This document shows, one piece after another, positions 17,031-25,209 of a stretch of 64,000 bases of DNA. The notes under the pieces are model-generated. The model was not told where the DNA came from and did no database searches. It was given only the letters and a program-made list of their open reading frames with translations. The stretch is taken from NCBI GenBank assembly GCA_016841565.1, contig JAENYX010000002.1, positions 1 to 64,000 of the forward strand. The letters are read 5' to 3'. Made by a program: the position numbers and the translations under genes. Position 1 is the stretch's first letter; each line of letters begins with the position of its first letter. Source of the DNA: Clostridium thermobutyricum (GTDB lineage: Bacteria; Bacillota; Clostridia; Ch29).

Positions 17031-17534
17031 GTGTATAAAGAAATGGATTTTACCGAAATATCCCAAGAAGCCCTGGAGCAGTTGCAAAAGGGAGCTTTCC
17101 TGACAGTTAGCAACCAAGGGATTACCAATACCATGACAATAGGATGGGGCTCCCTCGGATACATATGGAAAAAGCCTGTGTTTATGGTCCTGGTAAGGTA
17201 TTCAAGGTATACCCATAATCTAATAGACAAGGCTGACGAATTTACAGTAAGTATTCCGCTTAAGGGGCAGTTGAATCAAGCCCTGAATATATGCGGTACC
17301 AAATCGGGCAGGGACATGGATAAATTCAAGGAATGCGGTCTTAAGACCGAAAAAGGCCGGATGGTGGATACACCGATAATAAGCGAGTGTGATATTCATA
17401 TTGAATGCAAGATTGTATACAAGCAGGGCATGGAGCAAAATAACCTGGCCGACAGCTTAAAAAAATCCTGTTATCCAAAGGGAGACTACCACGTATTGTA
17501 CTATGGCGAGATAGTTAAGGCTTACAGGAAGTAA
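17031..17534 (+). CDS. Flavin reductase-like (FMN split barrel) protein
   Basis: The 167-residue protein resembles clostridial flavin reductase-domain proteins: GAFLTVSNQGITNTMTIGWG, then MVLVRYSRYTHNLIDKADEF and FTVSIPLKG are the FMN-binding strands. The family reduces FMN or transfers electrons between flavins; the acceptor here is unknown. It starts at GTG 17031, seven bases after a perfect AGGAGG. It shares an operon with the VOC protein. Confidence 0.85.
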   Translation: MYKEMDFTEISQEALEQLQKGAFLTVSNQGITNTMTIGWGSLGYIWKKPVFMVLVRYSRYTHNLIDKADEFTVSIPLKGQLNQALNICGTKSGRDMDKFKECGLKTEKGRMVDTPIISECDIHIECKIVYKQGMEQNNLADSLKKSCYPKGDYHVLYYGEIVKAYRK

Positions 17535-17578
17535 AGGATTTCCAGAATTTGAAGACACAGCCTAATGCGGTACTTCTG

Positions 17579-17863
17579 CTATGCATTCAGGGCGGCCAGA
17601 AGCAGGAACAGCAGAAAACCCATACTGGTCAGCTGATCCACAAGCTGAATGCCCCTTTCCTTGCTGGGGGCGGGAATAGGCTTTTTTTCTATTACCTCGA
17701 CCAAAAAATCCTCCAGAGGGCCGGCTATTATAACGGCGAGGATGATTAATAAAGGAGTTATGTTCCGATGACTTTTATATTCCGTTACGGCTACCGCCCC
17801 TATCGAAATCCCCAGTGCGTAATTTATTAACGAGAGATGGTGCAGCAAATTATCCCTCTCCAT
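17579..17863 (-). CDS. Small two-helix membrane protein
   Basis: A 94-residue protein I do not recognise. It has two to three hydrophobic stretches (about residues 10-27, 35-50 and 75-92) separated by a short lysine/proline-rich loop with EKKPIPAPSKERG. The start is the second of two close ATGs, seven bases after AGGAGG; longer frames upstream are unsupported. It is convergent with the flavin reductase gene. A role in the membrane is all that can be said. Confidence 0.6.
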   Translation of the reverse strand: MERDNLLHHLSLINYALGISIGAVAVTEYKSHRNITPLLIILAVIIAGPLEDFLVEVIEKKPIPAPSKERGIQLVDQLTSMGFLLFLLLAALNA

Positions 17864-18013
17864 ATTCATACCTCCTGGCCGGTAAGGATTAACGGGTTTT
17901 ACTCCTTGTATTATTCTATGCGCCGGAACGGGCTTTGGTGTTTGCATACGGTGGGAATGTCCGGTAATTTGTGCTATAATACATGATAACAAAGATAACG
18001 GGAAGGTGACGGT

Positions 18014-18511
18014 ATGGAGGACTATGGGTATATTGATAACCTGGCCGACAGGCTGAGTGCGTATTTTGATATTGAAAGGGATTGGAAGTTTGAAAGCACA
18101 AGCTGTGATTTATACGCCAAATCCTATGTAAAGAATGAAAAATTCTTCTTCACAAAGAAAGCCAGAGTATATGGCTTCGAAAACTATGAGCACACTCTTG
18201 TAAAATATTACTCCCAGTTGGATATGCAGGAACTCAACGATTTTATTGAGGTCCTCAAATGCGCCTCCGATAAACTGGTGATTCCCCATGAAGAACACAT
18301 GTCCAGCATTGTTACAGGAGTTATGGTTGTCGGGCAGAGGCCCGACCGTGATGTGACCCATGCCGTGAACGGCTTTAAATATCACAAGAGTTTTATGTTT
18401 GGTTTTAAGGGGTGGATGGATATAAGGCTTATCCTTGTACACCCGCAGAGCGGAGAGGTGGTAACCAACAAGAAGGGAAAAGAGGTAGTTAAATTTTATG
18501 CTGCCAGATAA
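18014..18511 (+). CDS. Conserved hypothetical protein
   Basis: A 165-residue soluble protein with mixed charge and no signal peptide. It looks like a single alpha/beta domain: an N-terminal helix (NLADRLSAYFDIERDW), a central helical segment with FIEVLKCASDKLVIPHEEHMSS, and beta-rich C-terminal sequence FMFGFKGWMDIRLILVHPQ. It begins behind a GGAAGGTGA site. Similar orphan proteins occur in clostridia, but I cannot name a function. It is transcribed alone between two leftward genes. Confidence 0.7.
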   Translation: MEDYGYIDNLADRLSAYFDIERDWKFESTSCDLYAKSYVKNEKFFFTKKARVYGFENYEHTLVKYYSQLDMQELNDFIEVLKCASDKLVIPHEEHMSSIVTGVMVVGQRPDRDVTHAVNGFKYHKSFMFGFKGWMDIRLILVHPQSGEVVTNKKGKEVVKFYAAR

Positions 18512-18567
18512 AGCAGGAAGACGAGGTTGTTAACATATGCGGTAAAAACAACTCCGCTCCCTGTCGG

Positions 18568-20886
18568 CTACTGTATACTTGCGATTTTCTTTAACAATTG
18601 GCCCAGAAATTTGCTTTCTCCCGAAGCCATTTCCATAAGCCGGGACAGTATGTTTCGGGACTGTTGATGATTGCCGGTAAGGCGGTATATAAGCCCTTTG
18701 ACAAACAAGTCGAAGGGCTTGTTCTCGTCAAGGCTTTCAATGGCTCGGTTCAAATGGCCATCCTCAATCAAAGCCACAATCTCATGGTCCACTAAATAGC
18801 CCCTGCCGGTGTATTCCTTAAGTCCATCCAGGTAGAGGGTCCCTTCATCTACAAACCCTGCGTATTCAATGGCCTTGTCTAACCGGTTGGTAACAAGGGC
18901 AGCAGCCACCGGATAGCCCCGCATGTATTTGCCGTTTTTCATTTCCGCCGCCCTGTCAAAGCTGTCAAAGGCATCCTGCGCATTTCCCGTCAGGAGCTGG
19001 CATTTCCCTGTTTCATAATAAATTGACCAATCGGCATTACCTTCTTTCACTATCCTGCTATACTCGGCAAGGGCCTGCTGATAGTCTCCCGCATCGAATA
19101 AAACCTCCGCCAGGGATTCCCGAAGTTCCGGGGCGTGGACAATGTCCAGTATGCGCCGGTAGTAACCGGCGGCCATTAAATAATCTTCCCGAGTTTTGTT
19201 AAGTCCGTAGTGGCTGAGTTTTGCCAGCACCGAAAGGCTGTGGATGTCTCTGGGGTTTTCCTCAAGGGTGCTTTTGTAGAATGATATGGCTTGTGTATAA
19301 TCTCTTTCCATTAGCAGCCTGTCGCCCTTATTTGTTACCTGCCCCGCCACCGAGATGAGGGGAAGATCCCTTTGACTGTACAATGAGCCGTAGCCCCTGC
19401 TTGACGTCAATTCGGAACCGTTATCATCGTAGGCGTAAACTCCCCAGGTAAATGTGCCTCCCGGGTATAACAGTCCCAGCACCGCATCGGGGAATACATC
19501 CTTTTCATCGAAGGCCATGGTTAGCGGTCTTTTAAGGTCGAAGTCCTCCAGCGACAGGGTAATACTGTTTTCGGCTATATCTGTCTCAAGGGGGGCGAAG
19601 GAATGAGAGGAAATGATGCCATTTTTATTAATTGTGATGGGTCCTACGTAAAGCGAATAGGACCTGGCTCCTTCAACCTCCTCCCAGATAAATGTTATGC
19701 TGCCCATGTCCACCTGCTCCCCGCCGGTGGGGGAGATCAGCTTTAGTGTTTCAACAAAATTCAAGTCAACATTTGCTTCCCCGCTCCGGGAAACCGACAA
19801 CATTGACATGGCATCCTTCTTCTCCAGCGTACAGCCTTCCAGAAGGTGGGCGGGGACTGCCAGACCTACCTGGTAATGGTCCGGGACAAGGCCTTCTATG
19901 GAAAACCGGCCGTCCTTGCCGGTCCTGGTTTTTGCGATATAATCGGGGGGGCTTTGGGAGACGTTTGAATAGGTCTTGCTCTGAGCATATACGTACACTC
20001 CCTCAAAGGGTTTGCCCCCCTTTGTAATGGTTCCGGTAATCTTACCGCCGTAGTCGGGATTATCCTTTGCAGCCTCAATCCGGGCGGTAAGCCTGTCGGC
20101 CCTGTTTGCCCATATATCCACGTTGTCGGTTCGGACGTCCTCGCCCATATGGTCTGCCAGGTCGGAGTATTCTGCCTTGGCCATATCCGGAATCATCCGG
20201 GCAATGGCTTCGGCCTGGTCAAGCCTTCCCATATCGGTCAATATTTCGCCCTGCAGAAGGGCGGCATCAAGGGTATAGCTTCCGGGGTGCTCCGACCGAA
20301 GTGTGTCTACCGTATCCAGGGCCTGTTCCATTTTACCCTGTTTACGGTAGAGCTCGGCCAGCATCAGGTAACCCTCGGCGGCGGAATGCCTTGATTTGTT
20401 TATATACTCCTTAATGTAATATTCTGCCTTTTCATAGTCCTTCAGGTAATTGTAGGCTGCAGCCAGCTGCTTGAGCCCATGTCCCGCCCAGGGGGAGGTG
20501 GGGTATCTTTCCACCAGCCTTTTATACTTCTCTATGGCCGACTGCGCATGGGCTTTTGTCAGCTGCTTTCCGTGGAAGGAGGAGGAAAAATCCGGGAAGA
20601 TGTATACAACCCCGGCTTCCTCAATGCGGGAACCAAACCAGTGGTAGGACGGTGAGTCGTAGCCCGCCGACTGATACAGGGCCAGCGGTGTTACGGAAGA
20701 GTAGGGGAAATGGCCGGCTATCCTGTCATACACCCTTTGCGCTTCCCTTATCCTTCCGCTGTTATTAAGTTTTTGGGCGTGGTACATCAGAAGGTGCGGA
20801 GCCGCAATGTAGGCAGCAAGCAGTGCCACCGCTACAAAAACTACCGATAGTATAATGTGTTTTCCCTTTAGCCTAATTGTTCGCAT
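18568..20886 (-). CDS. TPR-repeat protein with carboxypeptidase-regulatory-like domain, sensor-type
   Basis: The 772-residue protein has one N-terminal membrane segment (about residues 10-30) and is otherwise probably extracytoplasmic. TPR repeats occupy residues 35-230 (for example YEKAEYYIKEYINKS). A carboxypeptidase regulatory-like beta-sandwich follows (GKITGTITKGGKPFEGVYVYAQ), then an Ig-like region, then a second TPR array from about 510 to the end. It is the last gene of a leftward operon after an ECF sigma factor and a small membrane protein, with only six bases between it and the latter. A sensing or envelope-scaffold role is inferred. Confidence 0.75.
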   Translation of the reverse strand: MRTIRLKGKHIILSVVFVAVALLAAYIAAPHLLMYHAQKLNNSGRIREAQRVYDRIAGHFPYSSVTPLALYQSAGYDSPSYHWFGSRIEEAGVVYIFPDFSSSFHGKQLTKAHAQSAIEKYKRLVERYPTSPWAGHGLKQLAAAYNYLKDYEKAEYYIKEYINKSRHSAAEGYLMLAELYRKQGKMEQALDTVDTLRSEHPGSYTLDAALLQGEILTDMGRLDQAEAIARMIPDMAKAEYSDLADHMGEDVRTDNVDIWANRADRLTARIEAAKDNPDYGGKITGTITKGGKPFEGVYVYAQSKTYSNVSQSPPDYIAKTRTGKDGRFSIEGLVPDHYQVGLAVPAHLLEGCTLEKKDAMSMLSVSRSGEANVDLNFVETLKLISPTGGEQVDMGSITFIWEEVEGARSYSLYVGPITINKNGIISSHSFAPLETDIAENSITLSLEDFDLKRPLTMAFDEKDVFPDAVLGLLYPGGTFTWGVYAYDDNGSELTSSRGYGSLYSQRDLPLISVAGQVTNKGDRLLMERDYTQAISFYKSTLEENPRDIHSLSVLAKLSHYGLNKTREDYLMAAGYYRRILDIVHAPELRESLAEVLFDAGDYQQALAEYSRIVKEGNADWSIYYETGKCQLLTGNAQDAFDSFDRAAEMKNGKYMRGYPVAAALVTNRLDKAIEYAGFVDEGTLYLDGLKEYTGRGYLVDHEIVALIEDGHLNRAIESLDENKPFDLFVKGLIYRLTGNHQQSRNILSRLMEMASGESKFLGQLLKKIASIQ

Positions 20887-20892
20887 AATTTT

Positions 20893-21258
20893 TTACCTCA
20901 CTTCCACCGGCAGATATACCACCGTTTGAGTACCGTTTTGTTCGATTACCGATTGGACGTAGACTGTTTCGCTGTTTAAAGGCTTATCTATAGGAGCAAG
21001 TCCGGGATAGACGGTAAGAAATACAAGCATTACGGCAGCGGCGCCGGTCAGTGCGGCCGGGGCCACCGATATTTCAAAGGTGGAATGCCAGAATTCCCTA
21101 AGCCCTATAACAAGCCTTTTCCGGAGAGGGAGCTTCCGGTATGCCAGGCTTTTTGCCATATTGTCTGTTATATGTCTTTTGCTCTGCTGCGAAAGCTTTA
21201 TTTCACCGAGTTCCTTTGACAGCAGTTTTATTATTGTCCTTTCTTTTCCATTATTCAT
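20893..21258 (-). CDS. Putative membrane anti-sigma factor
   Basis: A 121-residue protein with a basic cytoplasmic N-terminal part, one membrane segment (APAALTGAAAVMLVFLTVYP, about residues 65-85) and a short outside tail. Its ATG at 21258 lies within the last codons of the ECF sigma gene, a translational-coupling arrangement typical of sigma/anti-sigma pairs. It lacks the HxxxCxxC zinc motif of the ZAS family, so the call rests on context and topology. The external tail is only about 35 residues, so sensing may be delegated to the large TPR protein encoded next. Confidence 0.6.
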   Translation of the reverse strand: MNNGKERTIIKLLSKELGEIKLSQQSKRHITDNMAKSLAYRKLPLRKRLVIGLREFWHSTFEISVAPAALTGAAAVMLVFLTVYPGLAPIDKPLNSETVYVQSVIEQNGTQTVVYLPVEVR

Positions 21259-21805
21259 GACATCCTTCCCACCTTTCATCCAGTATTTCGGCCAGCCGTT
21301 GACGGCCCCTGGCAAGACGGCTCTTTATGGTACCCTCCGACACCCCAAGCACATCTGCAACCTCCCGGACCTTTAAATCCTGTATATAGTGGAGGTCAAT
21401 GGCCTGCCGGTATATAAGGGGCAGCATGGACAGCGACCGCCGAACCTCATCTGAAACCTCACTTTTTACAATGCTTTGCTCGGGGGTCCTGTAGTCGGGG
21501 GTTTCTTCAAACTGCGCTTTCTCCCGGGGCAGTACCTTTTTGAACCACCGGTTCCGGGTTTTGTTTTTGGCAGTATTGATTGCAATCCTGTACAGCCATG
21601 TATACAGCGAGGAATCCTCCCGAAAGCTGGCAATTTTCCGGCAAAGGGTAAGAAAGGCATCCTGGACGGCCTCTTCTGCCAACTGCCGATCACCGCACAC
21701 CATAAAGGCCGACTTTACCAGCCGGTTACCGTACAGGTCAACCACCGCCTCCACCGCCCAGTCTTCCGAGTTTTTTATGCCTTTTACAATACTTCGCTCA
21801 TCCAT
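21251..21805 (-). CDS. ECF-type RNA polymerase sigma factor
   Basis: The 184-residue protein has sigma region 2 (NRLVKSAFMVCGDRQLAEEAVQDAFLTL, then FREDSSLYTWLYRIAINTAKN) and region 4 (LPLIYRQAIDLHYIQDLKVREVADVLGVSEGTIKSRLARGRQRL). Regions 1 and 3 are absent, as expected for an extracytoplasmic-function sigma factor. The start ATG 21805 follows GGAGGA; an upstream frame extension has no site. It heads a three-gene operon. An ECF-like promoter 30-60 bases upstream suggests self-activation. Confidence 0.92.
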   Translation of the reverse strand: MDERSIVKGIKNSEDWAVEAVVDLYGNRLVKSAFMVCGDRQLAEEAVQDAFLTLCRKIASFREDSSLYTWLYRIAINTAKNKTRNRWFKKVLPREKAQFEETPDYRTPEQSIVKSEVSDEVRRSLSMLPLIYRQAIDLHYIQDLKVREVADVLGVSEGTIKSRLARGRQRLAEILDERWEGCHE

Positions 21806-21833
21806 TGAAACTCCTCCGCTGCCCTTCTGTTTA

Positions 21834-21862
21834 TTAGACACATTATTCTACCACAGGGTTGC
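21834..21862 (-). promoter_or_regulatory. Candidate ECF-type autoregulatory promoter
   Basis: On the minus strand GCAACC (21862-21857) is followed 17 bp later by GTCTAA (21839-21834). This resembles the AAC / CGTC signature of ECF promoters and lies just upstream of the sigma gene. A vegetative consensus is not evident there. Confidence 0.55.
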
Positions 21863-21898
21863 ATTTCTATCAAAAATAAAAGGAATGCCCACCCTAAG

Positions 21899-21963
21899 TG
21901 ATATGCTCCCTTTATGGTAGACAGGTGAAATAATAAAACTGTAATCATGAAGAGAGCATATCA
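21899..21963. mobile_element. 65-bp IS relic (paired ends, probable IS3-family style)
   Basis: TGATATGCTCCCT (21899-21911) and AGAGAGCATATCA (21951-21963) are 13-bp inverted repeats with one mismatch, starting with TG and ending with CA. AAG directly flanks both sides, consistent with a 3-bp target duplication. Only 39 bases lie between the ends, so no transposase is encoded. The TG...CA termini and short duplication suggest an IS3-type element that lost its interior (inference). Confidence 0.6.
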
Positions 21964-21981
21964 AAGTGGTGGGCTACAGAT

Positions 21982-22818
21982 TTAAATTTCAAAGTGCCAT
22001 ACGGCGCGACCCTGTTCCTCATTTAACGAGACTTTGCAGTCGATACCCTTCATCATAAGCCCCAGCCAGAAGTGGCAGGCGCATATGCCGATATCCACGT
22101 CGGGATGCTCCCATTTGAAGTGTTTATAGCCCACCGGCATTGCTATGGAAACGCTCTTAAAGTCAGGTGAAACCTTAAACCGCCAGAACTGGCTGTTGGC
22201 GGCCGAAGGGGCTTTTCGCGCAAGGTCAAAGGCATACAAAAGTTCGGGGGGAAGGGCATCTTGGTTTATGCCGTCTTCCAGAAAAGTGCCGACGTCTTTC
22301 CGTTTATGGCTGAAAAAGGACGTCTGCATTCTATCCACCAGCCTGACGCCCTCCTTTCGCCAGTATCCCAGCGGTGTGATGCATATGGCCCGTTCTCCTT
22401 CAACCACACCCTTTCCGTAGCCGTATTTCGGCTTTGTCAGTCCGGTGTTTGCCCCAAGGTGGGGCATAATGCGCTTAAGCTCGGCAAGCGAATAATGGCC
22501 GTACCAGCAGGTGGCAAGTCCAAGGCTTGTGGCGTACAGTACAAAGGTCTCTCCCAAAAATCCCGCTTTGGATATGGAGCGCACATCGGTATCCGATACA
22601 AAGGCAGCTCCGTCGGGTGGGGACTGGAATACGGTATAGAGCTTTTTGTCGGGACTGGCCCTGAACAAACGTATTTTTACATTGTGTTCAAAGGGCATAC
22701 GCATATCGTTAATAAAGGATTCTAAAAGGTCTATTTTGCTCTGCTCAACCGGACGTATATCGTAGCTGCGGGTGGACCGCCGTTTGTTTATTGCATCTTC
22801 CCAGTCAATGTTTTTCAT
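21982..22818 (-). CDS. Nitroreductase-family protein (TM1586-type)
   Basis: The 278-residue protein opens with WEDAINKRRSTRSYDIRPVEQSKID, the classic FMN-binding nitroreductase start. LGETFVLYATSLGLATCWYGHYS follows mid-protein, then LARKAPSAANSQFWRFKV, a second half typical of the longer TM1586-like subgroup in which one chain carries a duplicated fold. It would reduce nitro or quinone compounds with NAD(P)H; the physiological substrate is unknown. The start at 22818 has GGAGGTG seven bases upstream; the longer frame is unsupported. Single gene. Confidence 0.85.
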   Translation of the reverse strand: MKNIDWEDAINKRRSTRSYDIRPVEQSKIDLLESFINDMRMPFEHNVKIRLFRASPDKKLYTVFQSPPDGAAFVSDTDVRSISKAGFLGETFVLYATSLGLATCWYGHYSLAELKRIMPHLGANTGLTKPKYGYGKGVVEGERAICITPLGYWRKEGVRLVDRMQTSFFSHKRKDVGTFLEDGINQDALPPELLYAFDLARKAPSAANSQFWRFKVSPDFKSVSIAMPVGYKHFKWEHPDVDIGICACHFWLGLMMKGIDCKVSLNEEQGRAVWHFEI

Positions 22819-22919
22819 GGTTACACCTCCAATTTTCACATTTTATAGGAAGTATATCACAGTGACGGGTAAAGTATGAAATCCGGTTTTGTGGACCATC
22901 CATAATTAGTATTGGCGCA

Positions 22920-24308
22920 TTAAACAGTATGCTGCCACTTGGGGTGAACTACCGGTTCCCGGCCTGACATCATCCTTTGGAGTTGGCCCAACCTGTCCTT
23001 TGGCATTTGCTGCAAATACTCTTCCAGATACCGCTGAAGCCGGATTTCACCTTCCGTGAATTCTACTGCGTCAATTTCCCTGCGGTAGGAGTGCCGCTTT
23101 GTTAAAAGGGCAATTTCAACATCCTCCAGCATATCAAAAACCGCAAAGGCTTCGGCCTGGCTCAGTTCGCAGTCCAAAAGTATGTCCTCCATATCGGCAA
23201 GCGATTTTATGTGCTTTTTTATTATTTGTAACTTGTCTTCGGAATACCTGCATGTAAGCACTTCATCGGCAATCTCCCGATATTTATTATCATCCATCTT
23301 TTTACCCATGGAATATCTGAAGATCTGATTTTGGGGATTGTCACGACGAGGCACGAAAACCTTTTGTAATGCGCCGTCAATCACAGCAGTATGGATTCTT
23401 GAAGCTAACTCCGGCAGGCTTGCTTGCAGGTATGCATTTAATGATGCAGCGGTAACATCCAGGGTCTTCACCAGCCTCTGTATTTCCCGGCTTAAAGAAT
23501 CCCGGATTGAATTTTCAGGTTTACCTTTCAGGAGATTTTCAAGCTCCTGGATGTCATGGGGGGTCAGCTTCAAAGATAATGCATTCTTGTTTAGCAGTGA
23601 GCATCCCACAGCATTTATCAGTACCTGCGTTGAAATATTTACTAGCAGGTTTTGATAGCCTTGGGAGTATCCCAGCATAGTTTCATGAATAGCGGAGGCA
23701 TCAAATTTCGAACAAAAACGGTTTTCCAAATACAAGCTTCCCAGGTATTTAATTATATATTCAACACCGGCCAGGCCGATGACAGGATTCATCAACTGGT
23801 AGTCAATGGACGCCGGAACCTCATGGGCCCCAAAGTCTGCGTCATACTGTCTAAAAAAACCCTCTAAGCCCTCATTGATTGTAGCGTTATAGGTGTGATT
23901 CGGGCTTTTGATTTTAGTTCTTTCAATCAGCATATAAAGGTGCCTTGCCGTTTTCAGCTTTGTGTCAATTAGCCTGCGGCCCTTAAGATAAAGCTCTGAG
24001 ACAGGTATACTCCTGATGCTGTCAAGAGCGCAAGACGTATCCGGCAGTGACTTAAGGTATATTCCCACCGCATAAAGGTTTGACGCCATAATAGCCTGTG
24101 CTCTTTCAACCCTGACCGAGCTGCTTCTTCCCTTATTGTAGCGCTCGGTATTATCGGCCAGAAGTTTTATGCACTGCATCTGAATGCCTTCGAATTCCGT
24201 ATCACTAAGTGCAGTCCCGTTATATGCCTGATGTAATAAGGACTGAAAATAGAATTCTTCGCTTAATTGCTCTCTGTTTATTATCAAATGTTTTTCGATA
24301 TTACTCAT
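22920..24308 (-). CDS. DUF6179-like conserved protein
   Basis: A 462-residue, largely helical cytoplasmic protein that I associate with DUF6179, a family of unknown function in Clostridia. No catalytic motif is evident. Its ATG at 24308 overlaps the end of the upstream gene (ATGAGTAA), so translation is coupled, and the two families are usually neighbours. The start is supported by GGAGG nine bases upstream; the longer frame that begins inside the other gene is not. Several leucine-rich helices and the C-terminal RLQRYLEEYLQQMPKDRL hint at protein-protein interaction. Confidence 0.65.
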   Translation of the reverse strand: MSNIEKHLIINREQLSEEFYFQSLLHQAYNGTALSDTEFEGIQMQCIKLLADNTERYNKGRSSSVRVERAQAIMASNLYAVGIYLKSLPDTSCALDSIRSIPVSELYLKGRRLIDTKLKTARHLYMLIERTKIKSPNHTYNATINEGLEGFFRQYDADFGAHEVPASIDYQLMNPVIGLAGVEYIIKYLGSLYLENRFCSKFDASAIHETMLGYSQGYQNLLVNISTQVLINAVGCSLLNKNALSLKLTPHDIQELENLLKGKPENSIRDSLSREIQRLVKTLDVTAASLNAYLQASLPELASRIHTAVIDGALQKVFVPRRDNPQNQIFRYSMGKKMDDNKYREIADEVLTCRYSEDKLQIIKKHIKSLADMEDILLDCELSQAEAFAVFDMLEDVEIALLTKRHSYRREIDAVEFTEGEIRLQRYLEEYLQQMPKDRLGQLQRMMSGREPVVHPKWQHTV

Positions 24309-24789
24309 GGTCGTTTTCCTCCGTATCCCGACTGTTTGTTCCATCAAATTCCGGGTGGCAGCCGTACCTTAAACTACGGGCCATTCTATCAAGGGTGCGG
24401 CCCTTTAAAAGGTCCAGCGAGCCCTGGCATTCACCGTCAAAGCACTTCTTCATAATTTTTATCAAATCATGGTCGCTAATTATGTCAAGGGTTTCGTTTT
24501 TGTAGTAATAGAATATTTCTATTAGATCGTTCAGGGTTTGTGCATAATTGTCCTGCCAGATATACGGCGAGCTGCAAAACTCTTTGATTATTCTGTCAAT
24601 TATGCCGCCGCCAAATTCTATCCTTCCGGTATCCCGCAGGGAGAGGGAGCGGGTTTCCACCAGCTCGGCGGCCTGCTGCTGCGTCAAAGTCAGCATGTAG
24701 TGCCGGGTTATTTCGTTGCACTTCAAGATTTCAGAAACCGCCTGTTTTTGAAACAGGGAACCGGGAAATAAAATTAAATCAAATGACAT
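24301..24789 (-). CDS. DUF6323-like conserved protein
   Basis: A 162-residue helical protein beginning MSFDLILFPGSLFQKQAV. It contains LTQQQAAELVETRSLSLRDTGR, which is the block I associate with DUF6323, and a charged acidic tail. It is first of two translationally coupled genes; AGGAGG lies about seven bases before the ATG. Function unknown. The pairing with the DUF6179-like gene suggests they act together, perhaps as a complex. Confidence 0.65.
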   Translation of the reverse strand: MSFDLILFPGSLFQKQAVSEILKCNEITRHYMLTLTQQQAAELVETRSLSLRDTGRIEFGGGIIDRIIKEFCSSPYIWQDNYAQTLNDLIEIFYYYKNETLDIISDHDLIKIMKKCFDGECQGSLDLLKGRTLDRMARSLRYGCHPEFDGTNSRDTEENDHE

Positions 24790-24980
24790 ATGGTCTACCT
24801 CCTAAAGGCAAGCTTATTAAGATTTCGAAAGTTCCCCTTGACAAAACGTCACGATTATGCTAGTATATATGTGTGGTATTATAGCATAGGTGCATTATAT
24901 GCATTTATCTATAATACCATTTTTTTTACGGAAATTCAACGGTGCAGAAAAGATAGACCTTTTTCAGCTAAACCATGACA

Positions 24981-25138
24981 TATATAACGTGTTAAATGCT
25001 TTACACAGCTGTCATCCTGAGCGAAGCGAAGGATCTTGCGTAAGATAAGAACCTTTCGGAAGACAAAATAAAGACCTTTAAGTTGTTCCTCCTTCAGGAT
25101 GACACATCTTATGTAACTATATTAACACTTTATATATA
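24981..25138. repeat. MITE-like repeat, copy A
   Basis: A noncoding element of about 158 bp. Its left end TATATAACGTGTTAAAT and right end ATATTAACACTTTATATA are near-perfect inverted repeats. GTCATCCTGAGCGAAGCGAA begins at 25011, and a complementary CTTCAGGATGAC lies near 25092-25103. Related elements are at 44146-44322 and 61624-61795. It sits in the leader region of a MerR gene, just upstream of its promoter. Confidence 0.7.
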
Positions 25139-25158
25139 GTTAATATACAAAAAAACCA

Positions 25159-25189
25159 TTGACTATCACCTTGGGGGTTGGTTTATAAT
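25159..25189 (+). promoter_or_regulatory. MerR-type promoter/operator (19-bp spacer)
   Basis: TTGACT (25159-25164) and TATAAT (25184-25189) are separated by 19 bp, the stretched spacing that MerR-family proteins correct by DNA distortion. The spacer holds an imperfect dyad ACCTTGGGGGTTGGT. It lies 20 bases before the merR gene, which implies autoregulation. Confidence 0.75.
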
Positions 25190-25209
25190 TCTTTTAAGAG
25201 GTGATAGAT

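Noticed and set aside
17549..17749. 66-codon plus-strand frame
   Set aside because: It lies antisense to the small membrane protein at 17579-17863, which has a good start signal and hydrophobic pattern.
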